Positions 11,901 to 22,967 of a stretch of DNA of 64,000 nt are shown piece by piece. Origin of the DNA: Chrysoperla carnea. Taxonomy: Eukaryota > Arthropoda > Insecta > Neuroptera > Chrysopidae. The notes under the pieces were generated by a model that was given only the letters and a program-made list of their open reading frames with translations, searched no databases and was not told the DNA's origin. The number at the start of each line of letters is the position of its first letter. Position 1 is the first letter of the stretch. The DNA is taken from contig NC_058342.1 of NCBI RefSeq assembly GCF_905475395.1, positions 20,990,640 to 21,054,639 of the forward strand, in the 5' to 3' direction. The translations under genes and the position numbers were made by a program.

Positions 11901-14900
11901 ATCAAGATTCTAATTAAAGATAGTTTATGAATGCTTCGAGGAGCTGAATCACCTGGCACTGAACAACACAGTCAGGCTAATCTGGGTTTCGGTTCACTCT
12001 GGCGTTAAAGGGAATGAAGCAGCAGATTTGCTGAGCCTGTCATTTCCATCGCAAAATGCTCTGTAATTTACCGAATCAAAGAATGGCTACGACAAGTCCA
12101 TCTTGATTACTAAGACTTTGAGCAGGGCATGCGACAGGCCAAACTGTGTATAACCACAGCTAGGCCATTCGACTGTGCTCGTCTGAAACTTACTAGAGAT
12201 CAGTTGAGAAGGGTGGTGAGACTCTTGACAGGACACATTGTCGATTGAATTATCACCTTCATAACAGGGGAATCTAATGATCCCACTTGTAGAGTTTGCG
12301 TGGAGGATGACGAAACATCCATCCATGTTATTTTGCACCTGCAGAAATCTGTAAGCCGTTAGGTTCAGAATGTTCGGGTCCGAAACATTGGACCAATCTA
12401 TCCTCGATCCCGACAGAGAAGCTGTGGGCTTTCTGCGTGGCGTCTCTCCTCGTTTAGCTTCATCCGATTTTAATAGCGCCTTTTACTCGAAGATGTCTCG
12501 TCTTCGGTTGATATGTCGTTCTCAAGGAGGGCACATAGAACTCTTGGTCTAGGTGCTCGAGACCCATTTGCGGTACCCCTCTTTTGTTTTATTATTATAA
12601 TTACACTGGGCATATAACAGCATTTTCTCTGTAAGACGCTTTCTTTTAGATAGTGTTACGACCACAATAGTGTTGCGATTTTTCGTCTATATTCATAAAT
12701 TTTTTAGTAATTATATTAATAATATTAGTAAGCGTGTTAAAATGTCTAAAAATTATACAACAAAATTTTCACCACAAATTCATATGTCTCAATAGCTTGC
12801 TTTAATTCTGGAAGGAGCACCTGCAAGGTTTGTGTTCTCATCAGCAAAATAATTCACATCACCAAACATTCATTATTTGTTTATTTAAAATTTTTTTCCA
12901 AATAATTCAATCAAATTAAACATTGGACCTTGCATCAAATCAAGCATTTTTATTTTTTTGATATATTGTCTGTAATGTAAAGGCAATGTTAAATCCAAGT
13001 TTTTGACCTCTGGAAACGACCAGATCATGCCGAAAAATAAGAAAAACCTCGAGAGTTTTGACCTTAGTTCAGTTTTTCCCGATTTTAATCTGGAAGGAAT
13101 GGTTTTTCATTACAATCTGTACTATTTATTTTTAAAGAAGATTAAATTTGCAATAATTTGAATTCAAGCTGCCGGTTTTTGTAGCCCTTTCGGGTCAAAA
13201 TCGGCAAAAACTGAAATTAGGTGAAAATTTTCGAGGTTTTTCTTATTTTTCGACATGATCCGGTCGTTTCCTGAGGTCGCATATTTGGATGTAGCATTGC
13301 CTTTTCATTACAAATAACATCAAAAAAATAAAAATACCTGATTTGATGCAAGGTTCACCCCCTTTTCTTGTATAATTTGACTGAATTAAAACACTTTTTA
13401 CAGACACTAAAATTTGAAATTTTGAACATATTTTAAAATTTTTCGTTTGTTTTAATTTACACTGGTCAACATGATTTTAGTTACTTAAAAAATTTAAATC
13501 CTGTCAGCTTTATTTCGTTATTTACTGAGCGTTTCGAGATATTCTAGAAGCTGGAAGTCCAGGGAAATGATTTTGGGAAAACGAAGATCGAATTAAGGCA
13601 TTAGTTTTCTCTTTTTTTCTATTTTAATATTACCTGAGAGATCTCGATTTAGAAGTGAACTTTTCGAGTAGATTATATGATATTGAAATCTCGAATATCG
13701 AATTCTTTAAAACGATGTACGGCATAGAATTATTTTACCATTTAGAAAAAACCTTTTGAGAATTCTCATTTAGAGGCGTAATCTGTTTAAGTTGAAGCTG
13801 CAATTCGAAGAATATTTCTTTTGGAAAGGTATCAGAATGTCCATCGCTTTTTAATTCTCTTTCCATCGTTGAAAACCTGAATATGCGAGAGAATAGTCGG
13901 GGAATTTTCAGGGAATATGAAATAAAAATCGACAACTATGTCGAATTGGCTGGAGTTATAGTTAAACTTTCCTTAGATTTTATTTGAGGCTTAAAAAAAA
14001 TGGTTGATCAGTGGTACCACAGCAAATTTTGTACCAAAATCGTTACTTTTTACACGTTTGTTGCATTTTTTTTTTCAAAGCACTTTCACTCATTTCATTG
14101 AGTAATTGCTAAGCTTGTTTCTTTAATTTCTGATTTTTCTCGAGAAAATTAACATATTAATGTATTTTCATATTTTTGTTTCTCTTTCAGTCCTATAAAG
14201 AATTAATGCCACAAGATTTAGCAATCGGTAACGAAGTAATGCGAATGTCAGCCACCGATTTCGATAATGGTAACAATTCACTATTATCGTTCAAAATAAC
14301 CGCTCAAAATCCTGAAGAAGAGCACACTTTTCGCATGGATGAGTACACTGGGGTTATCTATTTAAATACCCCCGTCGAAAAACAACCTGGTTACACTTAT
14401 CTACTAAAAGCCATCGTAACGGATCACGGTCAAGTGCCATTGTGGGCTGAAATGGATGTCAGTATCACGGTTGTTGGCTCAAATAAAAAATCACCAAGCT
14501 TCATAGAAAAACCAAGCGGTCCAATTCAAATTGCTGAGAATTATCGCGACTTCAAAGAACCAATCGCAGTGTTACGGGCTCAATCGAATATGCAAAATCA
14601 AAGTGATTTAATTTTCCACATCGTTGCTGGACGTATCGAGCAATCGAATCGGCAAAATACATTTATCCTTGAATCAATTGGGGATACAGCTTATGTGAAA
14701 TTGGGTAAATCGTTGGATTATGAAACAGTCACAGATTATACGTTAACGATTCGTGTTCAAAACAAAAATAATTTGGCAATTGAAACAAAAATCTTGATTG
14801 ATGTTTTGGATGTAAACGATAATACACCAGCGTTTCCAGAACTTATTTCAGGAAGCGTTCCAGAAAATGAGCCAATTGGAACGGCTGTGATGCAAGTACG

Positions 14901-17900
14901 AGCTATCGATTTGGATGGAACTTCAGCAAATAATCAAGTAACGTATCGATTAGATGACCATAAAGATCTCTTTACGATCGATCCACAAAATGGTAATATT
15001 ACGACCTTGGTAAAGTTTGATCGTGAGGAACAATCAGTTTACAGTGTTAAAGTAATCGCCACGGATAATTCGCCAAGTATTTTCTTTGACACGGGCGAAC
15101 ATAACGAAGGACAACAGGTCTTCAGAATCGAAATCTCTGATAAGAACGATAATAAACCTAGTTTTACAAAGAATGTCTACGTATCGAATCCAATACCAGA
15201 AAATGCAAACATCCATACCGTAGTAATCGAAGTTTTAGCTTTAGATAACGACACAGCTTCACCTGTAGTATACAGTATTATCAATGGCAACGAAGGAGAT
15301 GCATTTAAAATCGAAAACAATACCGGAAAAATCCGAACAGATAAAGAACTCGATTACGAACAAATCACAAATTACACGTTAACGGTTCGAGCATTTGATG
15401 GTGCTTGGGCTGATGAATGTCGAGTCGAAATTCAAATCGCTAATGTTAACGATAATCCACCGGAGCTATTAAACTTCAAAAATTATACTAGGATCCAGGA
15501 AGAAATGGTTGTTCAAGATTGTATTGCCCAGTTTAATGCATTCGATCCGGATATTAAGGACATAAATGCTCCACAGCATATTTTATTTATTATTTGGGAT
15601 CAAAAACAGAGTGAATATTTTACAATTGATAAATCTGGATGTTTACGGGTGATTCGACCATTGGATCGTGATCCTCCAAATTCGCCAGAACGTCAACTGA
15701 TTATTGTTTTGGCTGATGATGATGGAGGTCCAACTGCGCTAAAAACTAGTGTCGTTTTTAATGTTTATTTGGATGATATCAACGACAACGCACCTTATTT
15801 GGATATTGTAAGTATTATTATTATCAAATTAGAGTCCGTTAATAGAGTATTGGATAAGGGATTGTCTTTTCATAAATTTTTGGGCAACACGGCTCTTTAC
15901 CAAAATCGATTAGATTTTTGCAAACACAAAATAACCGAACTAATACTCTATTTACGAACCTGAAGTCAAACCTGGTTAAATCGAATTGAAAGGCTTGAAT
16001 AAATGAAATTTTCTTTAACTAGACTAATTCGATCTTTCAATTTTAGTATTCGGTGGTTTGGTACGAAAATGAACCTTCCGATAAAGTAATCACTGTTTTA
16101 ACGGCCAAAGATATTGATAGTGATAAAAATGGTGCTCCGTTCACGTACGCCTTAGATGAAAATGCTGATCCTGAAATCAAACAGAAATTTTACATTATTG
16201 ATGACAAATTATTTGCAAATGTTGTATTCGACCGTGAAGAAAAGAAATTTTACTTAATTCCGATTAAAGTGAGCGATAGTGGTACTCCTATGATGACTGG
16301 CGTTAGCATACTCAAAGTGATTATTGGAGATCGAAACGATAATGCTATGAAGAATGGATCGAGTAACATTTTTGTCTACAATTATAAGGTAAATTTATCC
16401 CTTTTTGAAAACGGTTAACAAATGGGCGGTGGGTACAAAAATATTGTTAACATTCGACAAAGTATCCGTAATTCACCGAATCAAGGAATTGCTTCGAGAA
16501 GCCCATCTTGATTACGGAAACTTTGCGCAGGGCATGAGGCAGGCCAAACTGTGCATAGCCACATCTGGGCCATTCGACTGAGATTGAGTGAAACTCAACT
16601 CACTAGAGCACAGTTGAGAAGGGTGGTGGGACTTTTGAGCGGATACTGTCGATTGAACTTCCACCGTCATGACATGAGGATCTCACCAAGACAAAATTCA
16701 GAACGAATATTATTTTTCCTAAATTGTATCTTAAATTTTAATTAACCAATTTTATTCTTTTTTAGGGTGAAACTGGTAACGTAGAAATAGGTCGAGTTTA
16801 TGTTGACGACCCAGATGATTGGGATCTACCAGACAAGAGATTCTCATGGGGATCAAAAGGTGCTCATCCTTTATTCGAATTAAATCCAACAAATGGAATG
16901 ATTACAATGTTACACGGTGCAAATAATAATGACTACATTCTCGAATTCGAAGTAGTAGAAGAATCTGTAAATATACCACGACATAAAGTTTACGCTCTCG
17001 TTAATGTAACAGTTCGAGAAATCCCACAGGAAGCTGTCGATAAATCGGGATCAATACGATTTATTGACATGTCAGCTGAACAATTCGTTGAAATAATGAA
17101 AGAAGAAGATGATCCAAGTGCAATTGGAAAGAGTAAGAAAGATATTCTTCTTGAAGAATTATCTGATATATTAAACGCAAAATCGCAGAACATTGATATC
17201 TTCACAGTTCTACATTCTTCAATCCATAGCAATGACACACTTTTGGATGTAAGGTTTTCCGCACATGGTTCACCCTACTACCCACCAGAAAAATTAAACG
17301 CGTTAATCATCGACAATTTTGAACGCTTAGAAATGAAATTAAATGCAAAAATCATGATGGTCCCAATTGATGAATGTGTAATGGAAAGACAATACTGTGA
17401 AGATTCTTGCATCAATTTCTTAAATATAGATACCCGTCCATATGCGGTGTTTACGAATTTAACATCATTTGTGGGTGTCCGCGCCGAAGTCGTTCCTAAA
17501 TGTCAATGTTTCATTGAAGATCTTCCAATTGTATGTTTAAATAATGGTACACTATTGCCTAATCGTACATGTAAATGTAGACGAGGCTATGAAGGTCCTT
17601 TCTGTGAGTCTTTAAGTGTGTCTTTCAATGGAGATGGGTGGGCTATGTATCCAACACTTCCACTATGTACGGATCTTAAACTATCCTTCGAAATCTTACC
17701 ATTAAGATCCTACGGTTTGGTTTTATATATGGGTCCTCTTGCATTTAATCCACTTTTACCAATCTCCGATTTCTTGGCCCTTGAACTTCAAGATGGTTAT
17801 CCCGTGTTAATGGTCGATTATGGATCTGGGACCAGCGAAGTTCGACACAAACAGATTCAATTAAATGATGGAAAAATGCATAAAATTGAAATCAATTTTG

Positions 17901-20878
17901 CTATCAATAATGTCGATATGATTGTGGATTCGTGTCGAACAAGTGAATGTTTTACGGCTGGCTCACCTGTCGGTAATCATTTAAATGTGAATGGACCTTT
18001 ACAATTAGGTGGTTCGATTACATCATTTGCTGAAATTGGTAAATCATTAAATTGGACAAAAACACCAACGAATATTAATTTTGCTGGATGTTTACGAAAT
18101 TTGACGATTAGTATGAATAATAATATCAAGGTGAGTTTGTTTAATTTATTTCATATACAGTGTGAATCACTGTACGAATTTCATATACGAATTATACTAT
18201 TCAGGTCGGCAAAATAATATTCTTTATTAAACGTCGGAATCTCTGGGACGAATCCCAATAAACCAAGCCACGAATATCGAAGAAAACAATGATCATCATC
18301 ATGAGTTTGGGTGACGCTATTTCAACCCTCATTGAACGCCTTATACATCTCATAAGCTCATTTTTCGTTTTTTTCAAAACATAAAATTTAAGCTATAATT
18401 TCGTCCCCAAAAAGATTTTAAAGTTGCAAGACAGATTTCTAGGACGAAACTCTTGATTTTGCTTGCCTTCATGACCCTTTTCTGATAGAGGTGATATCCA
18501 CTCAACGGAAATTAAATTCCAAGTTTGCATATACCTTTATCAACCTGTATTTTGTCCGCTTTTATGTGTCTACTTTAAACTGTAATATCTCAGTGAATAC
18601 TTCAATTTAATCGAAATAAGCAATTATTTTTGCTTATTTCGATCAAATTATCATTTTTTGTCTAATCTTGATTGGCGAAGATTCTACCGATGAGAAAGTT
18701 ATCGAAATGCTTGAAAAGATGTTAGTCGGTTAGGGAGAGGTCTGAGGATTATGGTGAGCGAGGCAGAATGCTCAATTTGTTTAATTTTCGGACGGTGATT
18801 TTTGAAACGTGCGCACAGGCGTTGTCGTGGGACAGTATCGTCTTCTGTGATGTGAAAAGGACTCTGCTGTGATGATTTGGCCCGGTTACAGAAAGTTATA
18901 TTGTACAAATTTTTAACAACTTTCGAATACATTTTAAACCATCCAAGAGACAAAAAATTAAAATTTGGGAAAAAAATGAACAGGATCAATGTATAAAGTA
19001 CAAAATTTTATATCAATCAGTATGTACCACGACACATTACATTACCTTCATTTGAATTGATCAAGATATTTATTATGATAAAACATAAAATTTCCTTGTT
19101 CTTTAAATTATCTCTGTTATGTTTAACTTCTTCTGGTAACGCATCTTCGAATTCTGGGGTCGTTTTAAACTGTTGTACATTTATTGAATTTTCCTCCCAA
19201 CGAGGAAACAATTATACGTGCTATAAGGAACATAGTCCCAAAAACACATGGCATTAAAACGGACAAAAGTTTTGAAATAACCGATGTTAATTTTAGTAAT
19301 TCCTTAATCAATTATATTTTTCAATTTACAGACATACGATTTAGAACCAAGATATGCATTAAATGCAAATTCCTTCTGTAAAACAATTGTTGGAACCGCT
19401 GGTGTACATTTTGGAATCAATTCAAACTTTTTAGTGGCACTGTTAGTTTGTATCGCCTTATTATTGAGTAAGTTTTCTAATTAATTAATACTAAGTGTTA
19501 TTTTATTTATTAATTTCGTTTTTATTTTCTTATAGTTTTATTATTGACTGTGGTTGTACATCGACGTCGACAAGATCCATATCACGATAAAGATTTGGAT
19601 GATATTCGTGAAAATATTATTAAATACGAAGATGAAGGAGGCGGTGAAGTTGATACCAGCTATGACCTAAACGTTTTCCCAAAACCAGATCGATTACCCA
19701 CTACAAATAAACAACAGCTATTAGATAAAGGTATTTTTCTTTTTTCATTCATTTTAACTCTGTCCTATGCTCATAGCGTCATTAAGTAAAGCTTGAAATG
19801 GTCATAGAATAAGTAATTAAGAAAATTTAGGACTCGCGGAAAAATTCATGTATTTATTTACTTGGCATCAAAAAAAAATCAACTCTTTTAAGGTAGTACG
19901 AGCGCCAAGGCAAGTTTAGACTTGTCTTGTCCAAAGAAATTCATAAGGGGATCTGTCCCGGTATTTGTCCCAGAATTGACAGATCCAAAGTTTCGGACTC
20001 AAGCATTTTAAACCTGACGCCCTGTAGGCTTCTGCCTACTAGTGGGATCATCAAAGATTCCCATATTATGAAGGTGTTTCAATCGACAGGGTCATGTCAA
20101 GAGTCCCACCACCCTTCTCAACTGTGCTCTAGTGAGTTTTAAGCCAGCACGATCGAATGGCCAAGCTGTGTTTGTACACAGTTTGACCTGTCGCATGCCC
20201 TGGGAAGTTCCATTAATTAAGATGGGCTTATCGTAGCCATTCTTTGATTTGGTAAATTAAGCGATCCTTCTCGTGTCAAAAAGGCCGCTGCTTCTTTCCC
20301 TTTAACGACAGAGTGGTCCGACAAACAGATCAGTCTGATTGTGTTAGTGCTAGGCGGTTCAGTTTCTCAAAGCATTCATAGACTATTCTCGATTGAAATC
20401 TTGACGCATCAAGGACCCGAAGTTTGGCTTGACTATCTGAGAAGATGTTGATATGTGCCCCGCTGTAATCTTTCGTGTTGCAGTTCTGGATATATCTTAA
20501 GATTTCTGATAAAAATTCGAATTCCTTTATTTTACTAGTATTTATTAAAGATGCTGTATTAATAATATTTGAAATGAATTTACAGCCCCACCAATAGATG
20601 AAGAACCCGACATACCTGGTTTCCTAGCCATCAAAAAGAACAATTGTGATAAAGATCCAGAAACAAGTCCATTCGACGATGTTCGCCATTACGCATACGA
20701 AGGTGATGGAAGTACAAGTGGGTCGCTGTCATCGCTGGCCTCCTGTACAGACGACGGTGATCTCAAATTTAACTATTTATCAAATTTCGGACCAAGATTT
20801 CGTAAATTGGCTGATATGTACGGCGAAGATTCAAGTGAAATTGATAGTCAAGAGGGTGGGGAAGAATCTTGGTGTTAA
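8992..20878 (+). CDS. shg: Shotgun-type E-cadherin (classic insect cadherin), 5' signal exon missing
   Basis: Epithelial cadherin of adherens junctions: calcium-dependent homophilic adhesion outside the cell, beta-catenin (Armadillo) binding inside. The coding exons I support are 8992-9047, 11117-11509, 14191-15807, 16047-16388, 16766-18130, 19332-19467, 19536-19730 and 20586-20878; phases close throughout, giving at least 1464 residues. In order they encode cadherin repeats with DxNDN and DRE/DRD motifs (11135-16350), the non-chordate membrane-proximal region (16766-17500), a cysteine-rich EGF-like module (17510-17610), laminin G (17620-18130), a transmembrane helix split by the intron between exons 6 and 7, and a tail with SLSSLASCTDDGDL and NFGPRFRKLADMYG, the catenin-binding signature of Drosophila Shotgun. 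Drosophila Shotgun is about 1507 aa. The first visible exon lacks a signal peptide, so at least one upstream exon is missing. The tail ends EESWC. Confidence 0.95.
9313..9652 (+). mobile_element. TTAA-flanked short inverted-repeat element (family 2)
   Basis: It lies in shotgun intron 1. The left end reads TTAAGATAGTACGAGCACC and the right end, read in reverse, TTAAGGATGTATGAGCACGG. TTAA sits at both borders, as expected for a TTAA target duplication. There is no coding frame over its 340 bp. Related ends occur at 19888, 57873, 58118 and 63495-63815. A piggyBac-type non-autonomous element is an inference from the TTAA borders only. Confidence 0.7.
10469..10986 (+). mobile_element. Dispersed TIR element, family 1, best-preserved copy
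   Basis: It lies in shotgun intron 1. Its 518 bp are bounded by perfect 12-bp inverted repeats ATACCATGCATA / TATGCATGGTAT. The interior has a GTCC-repeat run near 10598, then 'cgataactcaaaaacg', 'catcttgtaaaccgttag' and 'cgtgagggcgccaatt'. Beyond the right end, the sequence 'tcaacaattaactcag' is shared with the flanks at 6645 and 56930, so the true repeat may extend outside the short TIRs. It encodes no protein. Confidence 0.8.
11650..12610 (+). mobile_element. LINE 3' fragment A (RT end, RNase H, Cys/His finger, TTA-rich tail)
   Basis: It lies in shotgun intron 2, in the sense orientation. The decayed frame reads VTGAMPSTPTAALGALL near 11710 (end of a LINE reverse transcriptase), LIWVSVHSGVKGNEAAD near 11975-12030 (ribonuclease H, WVPGHxGVxGNExAD motif), RIKEWL near 12073, and a CRVC...DDETSIHV finger near 12290. 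It ends 'ttgcggtacccctc' followed by a TTA/ATT-rich run. RNase H after RT plus a TAA-type tail points to the I/R1 side of the jockey-I LINE superfamily. Several in-frame stops show it is dead. Eight more fragments of the same family lie in this window. Confidence 0.85.
12904..13387. repeat. 480-bp foldback element in shotgun intron 2
   Basis: Two long arms pair in reverse orientation. The left arm runs from 'aattcaatcaaatta' through 'ttgcatcaaatcaagc' and 'ggaaacgaccagatcatg' to 'gaaaaacctcgag'; the right arm returns the same blocks in reverse to 'taatttgactgaatt'. The arms span roughly 190 bp each with moderate divergence. There is no coding potential. It is best read as a foldback or MITE-type DNA element. 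Confidence 0.8.
15826..15985. repeat. Small imperfect inverted repeat in shotgun intron 3
   Basis: GTTAATAGAGTATT near 15837 pairs with AATACTCTATTTACGAAC near 15942, and 'gtcaaacctggttaaatcga' near 15965 resembles the ends of the pogo-like element at 60525. This is probably a remnant of that class. The open frame of the preceding exon runs through it by chance. Confidence 0.4.
16450..16690 (+). mobile_element. LINE 3' fragment B
   Basis: It lies in shotgun intron 4. It carries the block 'caccgaatcaaggaattgct' followed by 'cccatcttgattac', 'caggccaaactgtgc' and 'gcacagttgagaagggtggt', matching fragment A over its post-RNase H region. The decayed protein keeps the LTRAQLRRVVGLLSGYCRL wording. 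Only about 240 bp remain and the family 3' end is absent. Confidence 0.8.
19888..20510 (-). mobile_element. LINE 3' fragment C next to a half TTAA element
   Basis: It lies in shotgun intron 7. At 19888 a single family-2 end (TTAAGGTAGTACGAGCGCC) is followed within about 45 bp by a minus-strand LINE fragment. That fragment runs from 'gttcgga..caaac' sequence near the 3' part back through the RNase H region ('gtggtccgacaaacagatca' near 20310) to about 20500. It is antisense to shotgun, while fragments A and B are sense. Compare 63495-63815, where the same LINE family sits inside a complete TTAA element. Confidence 0.75.
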
Positions 20879-21042
20879 CAAATTTAACTTTTCTTTTTAC
20901 GTAACAAAAACTTATGTATTTTTTTTTTTTAATGAACTATTTTCAAAGTGCAAGTGAATGTGAGGACAGTGCGACAAGAGTGTTTTAAAGAAGTGAGTGA
21001 AGCTATGACATTCATCAACGCCTCCCCACCCCTCTTTAACTT

Positions 21043-21048
21043 AATAAA
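21043..21048 (+). promoter_or_regulatory. shotgun polyadenylation signal AATAAA
   Basis: A canonical AATAAA lies 165 bases after the shotgun stop codon and is the first such hexamer downstream. It implies a 3' UTR of about 190 bases. Confidence 0.6.
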
Positions 21049-21839
21049 CAAACTGATATCCATTTTATAATCAAGTGTTTTTATTGGCTTCAATCAATTA
21101 AAATCACTCGGTATTAATTTTTTGTATTGCAAATAATATGCCATAAAAATTTCATTTGGATACGTAAACAATACATTTTGGATCTTTGGGTCTTAGAGAT
21201 CTTATTACTCCTAGATCGAAAATTTGATTGAATTGAAATTGTGATATAGCAATGTAAACAGTGTTCGGGGAAATTGGTGCAAAATATATTAACCAGTGAT
21301 AATAAAGGTCATTAAATGATGTATTTTCATAAAAATTTACAGGTAATAATCCTAATACGATAAGTTTGTAATGGTATTTTATTCGTAAATATTTTCCAGA
21401 ATTCGGTTTTTTTTGGATGTAAGTTCTCAATTTTGTTTGGTATTTTGATCAGGCCTAAGATGCGATAAAAATTGTTCACGTTTTTTTCACAAAATTTGAG
21501 ACCATAAATCAAGGCAGCTATTTGTTTTTTTTTTGTTAGTGATAATTTAATATACATAAAACTTTAAAAACCGATTTTGCAGAATATTACACAGGTGTGG
21601 CAATAGACCTGGAAATGTCATGGAGTTTTGAAATTCTAGAAAAAATAGGAAATTTTAATATAGGTCAGAGAAAATGTTAAAAAATACTGAGTCTCTAGAT
21701 TGTCAAGAATAGAAAAGTTAGTATGAGTTGACTCTAAAATTAACGCCAAAAGTGAAATTCAAAATCAATGTTAGATATTTCACTTTCAATAGAACAACTT
21801 TTATTAGGGTTATTTTCCCTCCAAAAATGCCTACATTGG
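21049..21839. other. Intergenic, nothing recognised
   Basis: AT-rich DNA downstream of shotgun. The short minus-strand frames have no domain, signal or splice support. Confidence 0.5.
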
Positions 21840-22284
21840 GCCTCCGTGATCCGGGCAACCGCCAACAAAAAACTTTATTGTTTCAATAATTAAATTATAT
21901 GCGCATGGACGCCGCATTCCAAAACCCTTTTTCAAAATTATTTGTGTCCATTTCACATCCATTCGTTGTCGATAAATAATTAAGAACATCCGGGTGCTTT
22001 TCGATTTTTTAGGCTCGATTTTCTTTTGCGCTCTTTTGCTCTCCTTCCATAATACAAGAGTGACTGGGCAATTCGGTAATCAAAAACGCAGTTACGCAGA
22101 CTACTACAAGAATACAATTTATTGATAAAATTATTACGCGTTGACCGCTAAGAAAATCGTAATTATTTATCGACAACAAATGGACTTGCAATAGTTTTGC
22201 AAATGGTTTTCGACATCCATACGCAATTATTTTAATTATCCGACAATTAATTTTATGGTTTACGGGTGCCCGGGTCACGCAGGC
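21840..22284. repeat. 445-bp foldback element with GC-rich tips
   Basis: The left tip 'cctccgtgatccgggcaacc' and right tip 'gggtgcccgggtcacgcagg' are inverted copies. Pairing continues inward for roughly 120 bp per arm, through 'tgcgcatggacgccg' / 'cgacatccatacgca' and 'cgttgtcgataaataatta' / 'taattatttatcgacaaca'. There is no coding content, and the 22009-22290 minus frame is a by-product. This is a foldback or MITE-like element; no second copy was seen here. Confidence 0.8.
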
Positions 22285-22474
22285 ATACATTGTCTAATAA
22301 ACGCTGTCTATATGTATTTTCAGTTAGGGTGGTAAAAGCCCCGAAGTTTTATCTAGGAGTGTAAAATTCTACGCCCACTTTGGAGGCACACAACAAAGTG
22401 ACAAATATTTAGAATATTGGATTCATTTTGAATAATTTTTTTTAATTGAGTAATTTTTTATTTTTATATTAGTT

Positions 22475-22531
22475 AAGGGTGAATTCACATCACGCTTTTT
22501 AATGCCATCATGTACATGTGAACGCACCCTT
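22475..22531. repeat. 57-bp inverted-repeat miniature
   Basis: AAGGGTGAATTCACAT (22475-22490) and ATGTGAACGCACCCTT (22516-22531) form a near-perfect inverted repeat around a 25-bp spacer. The same end, AAGGGTGCGTTCACATG, recurs near 27335, so this is probably a very short member of a DNA-element family. Confidence 0.65.
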
Positions 22532-22677
22532 GCAATATGTATTGTTTTAACGTATTCAATGAATTCAAATTGTTTTATTTTATTGTTTAAAAAAGTTTTT
22601 AAAAAAAAATTTGAACCCCCCGTATTATTATTTATAAATTAGATTTAAAAAAAACTTATTTGTTGAAGTCTATGATT

Positions 22678-22967
22678 ACAGTAAAACTTCGATAAGGAAA
22701 TGCGATTTATAGATACCAAACTTTTATGATAAAAAAAGGTTGTGTTTGCGAAAAGGAGAGGTAACAAAGACGCTTTTTCCTTGAAAATATACTCATTCGA
22801 GTTACAAAAGGTTGTGGATTCTTACAGGCAACTAAAATAAGGTATTTATTTCAAGTTATTAGATGATAAGAAATTCGAATAACAGAGGCCAAATTTTAGG
22901 TTTTAGTTTAATTAATTGACTGCTGGTTCAAGTTGCATACATCTTGATCTATCGAAGTTTTACTGTA
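22678..22967. mobile_element. pogo/Tigger-like MITE, 290 bp
   Basis: TACAGTAAAACTTCGATA at 22678-22695 is matched in reverse at 22950-22967 as TATCGAAGTTTTACTGTA, a perfect 18-bp terminal inverted repeat that includes TA at each outer border. CAGT-(A)AAAC-CTCGATAA-type ends are typical of pogo/Tigger-derived elements. The interior is noncoding. Confidence 0.8.

Noticed and set aside
22009-22290. 93-codon minus-strand frame
   Set aside because: It is produced by the arms of a foldback element.
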